Of a stretch of 6,940 nt of DNA, positions 1 through 4,204 are shown piece after piece. The translations under genes and the position numbers were made by a program. This stretch comes from Pseudomonadota bacterium. GTDB lineage: Bacteria > Pseudomonadota > Alphaproteobacteria > Rhizobiales > Hyphomicrobiaceae. The stretch is taken from NCBI GenBank assembly GCA_023430845.1, contig JAEYYJ010000357.1, positions 1 to 6,940 on the forward strand. The letters are read 5' to 3'. The notes under the pieces are model-generated. The model was given only the letters and a program-made list of their open reading frames with translations, ran no database searches and was not told the DNA's origin. Each line of letters begins with the position of its first letter. The first letter of the stretch is position 1.

Positions 1-1332
1 GCGCTGCGCTATGACATCCGCAAATGGGCCGCAGTAGCAGGCGCCATCGGTGCGCTCGGCTATCTCGCCATCTCGGGCGCATCACCACCGGCCGTGCGGT
101 CGTTCCTGATGGTGCTCATCATGTTCATCGCCATCCTGCTCGACCGGCCGGCGCTGGCGCTCCGCAATGTGGCGCTCGCGGCGCTCGCGATGTTGATCGT
201 GATGCCCGAGAGCCTGATCGATGTGGGCTTCCAGATGTCGTTCGCCGCTGTCGTCGCGCTGGTCGCGGGCTACGAAGCCTGGCGCGACCGAGGTGATCCG
301 GGGCAGGCGCCGCGCGCCTCCGGGCTTTGGCGCGCGCCGCTGCTGTTCCTGAGCGGCATCGTGGCGTCGACATTGCTGGCGAGCTTCGCCGTCGCGCCCT
401 TCGGTATCTACCATTTCCACCAGAGCCAGCAGTACGCCATGCTGGCAAACCTCCTCGCCGTACCGGCCGTCAATCTCCTGATCATGCCGGCAGCGCTGGC
501 GACGCTGCTCGCACTGCCGCTCGGCCTCGAAGCCATGCCACTCCATCTCATGGGCCTCGGCATTTCCTTCATGAGCGCGGTCGCGACGTGGGTCGCAGCA
601 CTGCCGGGTTCCGTGATCCGAGTTGGGGCCATTCCCACCGCGAGCTTTGCTCTCATTGTCGTGGGTGGCGCATGGCTGCTGCTGTGGCGCACGCGATTGC
701 GCGTCTTGGGGCTCGCCGTGATCGCTGCGGGACTCGCAGTCGCCCCATTCGCGCCGAAGCCGGATATTCTCATCAGTCGTTCGGGAACGCTCGTTGCAGC
801 GCGCGGAGAGGATGGCCGCCTGTCAGCTCTTGCCGGCCGCTCGGACCAGTTCGATCTCGGCCGTTGGCTCGAACGGGACGGCGACGGCCGCGCACCGGCC
901 GCTGCAGCAGATACGACGCAATCCACGTCGCTCTTCAAATGCGATGCCAATGGCTGCGTCGCGGACGTGAAGGGGCGCCAATTGGCCGTCCCGCGCCACG
1001 CTTCAGCGCTCCGCGATGACTGCGCGCGCGCCGTCATACTCGTTCTGCGGCACGCCCGGCCCAAGGAATGCGCTCCGGCCGCGCTCGTGATTGACGCTCA
1101 CACGCTGCGGCACGCAGGTGCGCACGCCATACGCTTGCGCGGCGCAGAAACGGCTATCACGACGGTCGCGGGTCTGCACGGCCGCCGCCCTTGGACGCTG
1201 GAGCCGCGTAGCCAGCCCCCTGAGCGCCCCCGCACGCCGCTGCGCTCACGGCCGCCAGCCGAGCGGACACCATCGCCGGGCCTATTGGAGGTCGCTGCCC
1301 CGGAAGGCGTCCCTGATGCCGGCGACGATTAG
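1..1332 (+). CDS. comEC: ComEC/Rec2-family DNA-uptake channel protein, C-terminal part (5' truncated by window edge)
   Basis: ComEC is the inner-membrane channel that carries single-stranded DNA into the cytoplasm during natural transformation. The frame is open from base 1, so the gene starts left of the window; 443 residues plus a TAG stop are visible. The fragment begins with a stretch typical of the Competence domain (ISGASPPAVRSF near residues 24-35). Several hydrophobic, probably membrane-spanning segments follow (about 34-47, 56-68, 79-90, 113-132, 144-174, 184-200 and 213-250). They include GFQMSF at 76-81 and an ANLLAVPAVN motif at 149-158, both characteristic of the family. After residue 250 comes a soluble tail with four cysteines (C314, C319, C341, C357). 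It shows no HxHxDH metallo-beta-lactamase signature. In my recollection this type of tail is common in alphaproteobacterial ComEC. The last ~50 residues are rich in Pro and Arg and probably disordered. I see no frameshift. Whether the organism is transformable cannot be told from this. Confidence 0.9.
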   Translation, partial: ALRYDIRKWAAVAGAIGALGYLAISGASPPAVRSFLMVLIMFIAILLDRPALALRNVALAALAMLIVMPESLIDVGFQMSFAAVVALVAGYEAWRDRGDPGQAPRASGLWRAPLLFLSGIVASTLLASFAVAPFGIYHFHQSQQYAMLANLLAVPAVNLLIMPAALATLLALPLGLEAMPLHLMGLGISFMSAVATWVAALPGSVIRVGAIPTASFALIVVGGAWLLLWRTRLRVLGLAVIAAGLAVAPFAPKPDILISRSGTLVAARGEDGRLSALAGRSDQFDLGRWLERDGDGRAPAAAADTTQSTSLFKCDANGCVADVKGRQLAVPRHASALRDDCARAVILVLRHARPKECAPAALVIDAHTLRHAGAHAIRLRGAETAITTVAGLHGRRPWTLEPRSQPPERPRTPLRSRPPAERTPSPGLLEVAAPEGVPDAGDD

Positions 1333-1338
1333 CGCGGG

Positions 1339-1367
1339 TTGACAGTGCGGGCCGTGCCGCATAGGTT
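1339..1367 (+). promoter_or_regulatory. Putative sigma-70-type promoter for rpmJ
   Basis: A perfect TTGACA -35 box lies at 1339-1344, seven bases after the comEC stop. At a 17-base spacing the -10 position reads TAGGTT (1362-1367), which keeps the first T, the A and the last T of TATAAT. Transcription would start about 1374, giving a leader of roughly 95 bases before rpmJ. The -35 match and spacing are seen directly; promoter activity is inferred. The weak -10 box limits confidence, although housekeeping promoters of alphaproteobacteria often have weak -10 boxes. Confidence 0.5.
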
Positions 1368-1432
1368 GCGCCACCTTTTCAATGGGCACCGCTGTTCGTT
1401 GCCGCACCGCTCCACCGGGAGCGCGGAAGCGC

Positions 1433-1470
1433 CATGACACATTGCCCGCAACCGAGGCCGTGGTGTCATG
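1433..1470 (+). promoter_or_regulatory. Inverted repeat enclosing the rpmJ ribosome-binding site and covering its start codon
   Basis: CATGACAC (1433-1440) and GTGTCATG (1463-1470) are perfect 8-base inverted repeats separated by 22 bases. The right arm contains the rpmJ ATG (1468-1470). The loop contains the only plausible Shine-Dalgarno sequence, GAGG at 1454-1457, ten bases before the ATG. If it folds in the mRNA, the start codon is base-paired and initiation would be reduced. A second small hairpin lies upstream in the same leader (CGCTCC 1408-1413 with GGAGCG 1418-1423). The pairing is seen in the sequence; a regulatory role is inference, and an 8-base pairing could be chance in such GC-rich DNA. 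Confidence 0.4.
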
Positions 1471-1593
1471 AAAGTCCGCAACTCATTGAAATCCCTTCGT
1501 GGCCGCCATCGCGGGAACCGCCTCGTGCGCCGCAAGGGCCGGGTCTACGTGATCAATAAGTCCAACCCGCGCTTCAAGGCGCGCCAGGGCTGA
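1468..1593 (+). CDS. rpmJ: 50S ribosomal protein L36, zinc-independent (C-minus) form
   Basis: This 41-residue basic protein is the smallest protein of the large ribosomal subunit. It starts [10 protein letters not shown] and ends RFKARQG, both diagnostic of L36, with the conserved [11 protein letters not shown] core at residues 20-30. The usual 37-residue L36 carries a zinc ribbon of three Cys and one His. Here there is no cysteine at all, so it is the longer zinc-free type usual in alphaproteobacteria. The ATG at 1468 is chosen because the protein then starts exactly where the family does; GAGG at 1454-1457 is the likely ribosome-binding site. The gene stands alone, 135 bases after comEC on the same strand. 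It has its own candidate promoter and is followed at 28 bases by a terminator, so it is probably monocistronic. Identity is secure. Confidence 0.96.
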   Translation: MKVRNSLKSLRGRHRGNRLVRRKGRVYVINKSNPRFKARQG

Positions 1594-1620
1594 AATCCAA
1601 CCGCTGTTTGGCTATCTGGG

Positions 1621-1649
1621 CAGGGGAGGTGGTTCACCTCTCCTGTTTT
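1621..1649 (+). terminator. Rho-independent terminator of rpmJ
   Basis: CAGGGGAGGTG (1621-1631) pairs with CACCTCTCCTG (1635-1645). This gives an 11-bp stem with one G-U wobble and a GTT loop, followed directly by TTTT (1646-1649). It lies 28 bases after the rpmJ stop, as expected for an intrinsic terminator. Read on the minus strand, the same stem is followed by CCCAGA rather than a T-run, so it should not work well as an intrinsic terminator for the converging operon. Confidence 0.85.
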
Positions 1650-1670
1650 CGTCGTGGCCGACGTTCTCTA

Positions 1671-1686
1671 CCGATCCGAGGATCGG
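1671..1686 (-). other. Short hairpin just after the ymdB stop, possible 3'-end structure
   Basis: CCGATCC (1671-1677) and GGATCGG (1680-1686) form a perfect 7-bp inverted repeat with a 2-base spacer, three bases downstream of the ymdB stop on the minus strand. No T-run follows in either direction, so it is not a classical intrinsic terminator. It could protect the mRNA 3' end or help Rho-dependent termination. That role is a guess; only the repeat is seen. Confidence 0.35.
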
Positions 1687-1689
1687 ATT

Positions 1690-2517
1690 TCACTCTTCTT
1701 CCCAGAAATCGATCAGGCGCGGGCGCAAGGCGCCGCCCATCTGCAGGGCCTGCGCCTTCAGCGCGAGGCCGGCCTTGGGATCGATCTCGACCGCGAGCCC
1801 ACACAGCGTACCCGCCCCGAGCGATGGCTCCATGCGCCCCTTGGGAATGCGCGTCAGAAAGCGATTGAGCGGTTCCTCGGGCTGCATGCCGAGCACCGAA
1901 TTGTAGTCGCCGCACATGCCCGCATCGGACATGTACGCCGTGCCGGCGGGCAGCACGCGGTCATCGCTGGTCGGGACATGCGTATGCGTGCCGACAACAC
2001 ACGACACGCGACCATCGAGATACAGGCCGAGCGCTTCCTTCTCGCTCGTCGCTTCGGCATGGAAATCGACCAGGACGGCATCCGCCCCCATACCGAGCGG
2101 GCAGGCCTCGAGCTCGGCGTCGATGGCGCGGAAAGGGCAGTCGAGCTCGGGCATGAAAATCCGGCCCATGGCATTGATAACCAGCACTTCGGCACCATTG
2201 CGGGCCTTGTAGAGCCCGGCGCCTCGGCCCGGCGTTCCGGGCGGGTAGTTGGCCGGGCGCAGGAGGCGCGGCTGGCGCTCGATGAAAACGAGAGCTTCGC
2301 GCTGATCCCAACTGTGATTGCCGAGCGTCACGGCATCGGCACCGGCGGCCAGTAGGTCATCGCAAATGGCCTCGGTAATGCCGAAGCCACCAGCCGAGTT
2401 CTCGCCGTTGATGACGACGAAGTCGAGCCTGTACCGGCTGACCAGCCCCGGCAGATACTCCATGACCACGTCGCGCCCCGCGCGACCGACGACATCCCCG
2501 AGAAACAATAGACGCAT
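1690..2517 (-). CDS. ymdB: YmdB-family metallophosphoesterase (TIGR00282-type, cyclic-nucleotide phosphodiesterase-like)
   Basis: This 275-residue protein matches the usual length and full pattern of the YmdB family of calcineurin-like dinuclear-metal phosphoesterases. Metal-binding motifs are visible in order: GD at 7-8 (MRLLFLGDVVGRAGR), GEN at 38-40, GNH at 66-68, the DFHAE stretch with H153, and GTHTHVPT with H178 and H180. The motif AYMSDAGMCG (194-203) is also typical. In Bacillus the homologue hydrolyses 2',3'-cyclic nucleotides and affects developmental decisions; the role in alphaproteobacteria is not established, so the physiological substrate here is unknown. No signal peptide is visible, so it is probably cytosolic. 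It is the last gene of the minus-strand operon. Its ATG comes one base after the stop of the cyclo-ligase gene (TAA-A-ATG), with a GGACGGA-like ribosome-binding site inside the end of that gene, suggesting translational coupling. It converges on rpmJ with 96 bases between stops. Confidence 0.93.
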   Translation of the reverse strand: MRLLFLGDVVGRAGRDVVMEYLPGLVSRYRLDFVVINGENSAGGFGITEAICDDLLAAGADAVTLGNHSWDQREALVFIERQPRLLRPANYPPGTPGRGAGLYKARNGAEVLVINAMGRIFMPELDCPFRAIDAELEACPLGMGADAVLVDFHAEATSEKEALGLYLDGRVSCVVGTHTHVPTSDDRVLPAGTAYMSDAGMCGDYNSVLGMQPEEPLNRFLTRIPKGRMEPSLGAGTLCGLAVEIDPKAGLALKAQALQMGGALRPRLIDFWEEE

Positions 2518-2518
2518 T

Positions 2519-3124
2519 TTATCCGTCCGAACGCTGCCGGGCTCCCGACGGCGTCAGGACCCAATCAAGGCGCTCGTCATAGTCGAGATGGGGGACGGCG
2601 TCGACCTCCAGCTCATCCAGGGCCAGACCGACCGCCAGAATGGACTTCAGGGATCTGAGGGCGCGCAGGGTCCGATCATAGAAACCGCCGCCATAACCGA
2701 GCCTGTAACCCCTGGCGTCGAAGGCGAGCAGCGGCACCAGCACGATATCAGGAAGCACCTCCGGCTTGTCCGTGGCCGGCTGGCGAATGCCCCAAACGCC
2801 GGGAATGAGCGGATCGCCCGGCGTCCAGGCGCGAAAGACGAGCGGCTCCGCCTTGCCCTGCATGACAGGAAGCGCCAGCGTGTGCCCCTCGGCCTTGAGT
2901 GCCGCCATCAGCGGGAGCGGCCAGATCTCGTCTTCCATGGGGTAGTAGCCGGAGACGACGCCCGGTGGCCGCTCGCCGAGGAGCGCCATTCCGTGCTTGA
3001 CGAAGCCCTCGTTGACACCTGCGCCGATCGCCGAGAGCGCGTGCGCGCGCCGCGCCTTTTGCTGTTCGCGCAGCACCCGCTTGAGAGCAATGGCTTCCAG
3101 TGCCGTGTCGGGTGCAGTGGCCAT
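2519..3124 (-). CDS. ygfA: 5-formyltetrahydrofolate cyclo-ligase (5,10-methenyl-THF synthetase)
   Basis: The enzyme uses ATP to convert 5-formyl-THF, a dead-end by-product of serine hydroxymethyltransferase, into 5,10-methenyl-THF, returning it to the one-carbon pool in the cytosol. The 201-residue protein is the normal family length. The N-terminal KRVLREQQKARR (15-26) carries the conserved basic and Arg residues of the substrate/ATP site. The signature PLLAFDARGYRLGYGGGFYDR (131-151) is essentially canonical. The frame stays open upstream to an ATG at 3235, but that extra stretch lies inside fdsD and looks like an out-of-frame shadow. The ATG at 3124 places the KRxLR motif at the normal distance from the N-terminus. 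This start follows the fdsD stop by one base (TGA-A-ATG), which implies coupling. Also known as MTHFS or fau. The pairing with ymdB is common; finding it directly downstream of formate dehydrogenase genes is less so. Confidence 0.94.
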   Translation of the reverse strand: MATAPDTALEAIALKRVLREQQKARRAHALSAIGAGVNEGFVKHGMALLGERPPGVVSGYYPMEDEIWPLPLMAALKAEGHTLALPVMQGKAEPLVFRAWTPGDPLIPGVWGIRQPATDKPEVLPDIVLVPLLAFDARGYRLGYGGGFYDRTLRALRSLKSILAVGLALDELEVDAVPHLDYDERLDWVLTPSGARQRSDG

Positions 3125-3125
3125 T

Positions 3126-3365
3126 TCAGGCCCGCGAGGCGGCAGCCTGCGGGGCGGGACGCACTGTCTTGAGCGCCGCGAGCGCAAGCGGATCGAGGCC
3201 TGCACCGCCGTTCGAGATGTGCTCCAGGATACCACGGCGCATACGCGGATCCCAAAAATCCTCGATGTGCCGCGCGATCTGCGGCACGGCCCGGGCCTCG
3301 CCCTGCGCCTCGAAGAACTTGGCGATCTGGTTGGCCATCATGACGAGCTTGTCACGCTGCTGCAT
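3126..3365 (-). CDS. fdsD: NAD-dependent formate dehydrogenase delta subunit
   Basis: FdsD is a small cytosolic component of the FdsGBACD formate dehydrogenase. It is needed for an active or stable complex, and its exact role is not settled. The 79-residue product starts MQQRDKLVMMANQIAKFF and continues with an IEDFWDPRMRR motif (43-53) followed by LEHISNGGAGLDPLALAAL (56-74). This is the characteristic pattern and length of the delta-subunit family. A longer open frame reaches back to 3542 but consists of Arg/Ser-rich shadow sequence inside fdhD, so the ATG at 3365 is preferred. That start overlaps the end of fdhD by 14 bases in another frame, and no strong ribosome-binding site precedes it. 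Translation is therefore probably coupled to fdhD. The stop is one base before the cyclo-ligase start. Confidence 0.92.
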   Translation of the reverse strand: MQQRDKLVMMANQIAKFFEAQGEARAVPQIARHIEDFWDPRMRRGILEHISNGGAGLDPLALAALKTVRPAPQAAASRA

Positions 3366-4200
3366 GTTTAGCGGACTTTCTGTTTGTGCTCTTCGGCGCG
3401 GTCGCCTCGGGAATGCGCTGCGGATGCGTGAAGACCTCGAAGCCGTCCTGACGCGCGATGGCAACGAGCGTGATGCCGGCGCGCTCGGCCGTATCCAGCG
3501 CGAGCTTCGTCGGCGCGGACACAGCAACGACCATTGGCGCACCGGCGCGTCCAGCCTTCTGAACCATCTCCACCGATACGCGGCTCGTCAGCAGCACGAT
3601 ACCGTTGCGCACGTCGATCTCGCGCCGCCTGAGCTTGCCGACGAGCTTGTCGAGCGCGTTGTGGCGGCCGACATCCTCGGCGATCGCGACGAGACCCTGT
3701 TCGCGGTTCCAGAACCCCGCACCGTGCACGGCCCGCGTCAGCAGATTGAGTTCCTGCGCCGGAGCCAGCGACGCCATGGCCTTCATGATCTCGGCAGCCG
3801 AAAAGCTCGGACCGCCTTCGACAGGCGCGATCGGGGCTGCAGCTTCATCCAGACTCTCGACCCCGCAGAGGCCGCAGCCGGTCGGACCGACGATGCGCCG
3901 CCGCCGCGCCACCAATGCGTGCCCGCGATCCTTCGCGAGCCACATGCGCAGCTCGATGCCCTGCTCGTGCTCGACGACCTCGAACTGCTCGATCTCGCCG
4001 GGATACGCGACGATCCCCTCGCTCAAGCTGAAGCCGACGGCGAAGTCCTCGAGATCCGTCGGGGAGCCCATCATGACGGCCTGCGTGGTGCCGTCATAGA
4101 CGAGCGCGACCGGCACCTCTACAGGCAGCTCGCGCTCCTGCGCGACGCTGCCGGTCTCGGCGACCTTGATCGATGCCGTGCGAACCGTGGCCTGCGTCAT
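3352..4200 (-). CDS. fdhD: Formate dehydrogenase accessory sulfurtransferase FdhD (FdsC)
   Basis: FdhD carries sulfur from a cysteine desulfurase to the molybdenum cofactor of formate dehydrogenase, which is essential for activity. In fds operons the gene is called fdsC. The 282-residue protein has the expected length. The CxxC sulfur-relay motif is seen as TGCGLCG (C109, C112). Other family motifs are PTDLEDFAVGFSLSEGI (47-63) and EDVGRHNALDKLVG (175-188), and SRVSVEMVQKAGRAG (206-220) forms part of the cofactor-binding core. The last ~20 residues are a variable Lys/Ala tail whose codons hold the start of fdsD. The ATG at 4200 follows the fdsA stop by 4 bases; GGAA at 4208-4211 on the minus strand, 7 bases before the ATG, is the likely ribosome-binding site. 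Position between fdsA and fdsD matches the known gene order G-B-A-C-D. Confidence 0.96.
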   Translation of the reverse strand: MTQATVRTASIKVAETGSVAQERELPVEVPVALVYDGTTQAVMMGSPTDLEDFAVGFSLSEGIVAYPGEIEQFEVVEHEQGIELRMWLAKDRGHALVARRRRIVGPTGCGLCGVESLDEAAAPIAPVEGGPSFSAAEIMKAMASLAPAQELNLLTRAVHGAGFWNREQGLVAIAEDVGRHNALDKLVGKLRRREIDVRNGIVLLTSRVSVEMVQKAGRAGAPMVVAVSAPTKLALDTAERAGITLVAIARQDGFEVFTHPQRIPEATAPKSTNRKSAKHAAA

Positions 4201-4204
4201 TACC

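Noticed and set aside
172..190. Tandem GCGCTCGCG repeat
   Set aside because: It falls in codons for a Leu/Ala-rich membrane segment of ComEC and is explained by codon use, not by a repeat element.
1654..2355. Plus-strand open frames opposite ymdB (and 2318-3172 opposite ymdB and the cyclo-ligase)
   Set aside because: The minus-strand products match complete known families with all metal or substrate motifs, while these plus-strand translations show no motif.
2519..3235. Longer version of the cyclo-ligase starting at 3235
   Set aside because: The extra 37 residues overlap fdsD out of frame and do not resemble the family; the start at 3124 gives the normal length and a coupled TGA-A-ATG junction.
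3126..3542. Longer version of fdsD starting at 3542
   Set aside because: The extra 59 residues are an Arg/Ser-rich shadow of fdhD; the family sequence begins at MQQRDKL, residue 60 of that frame.
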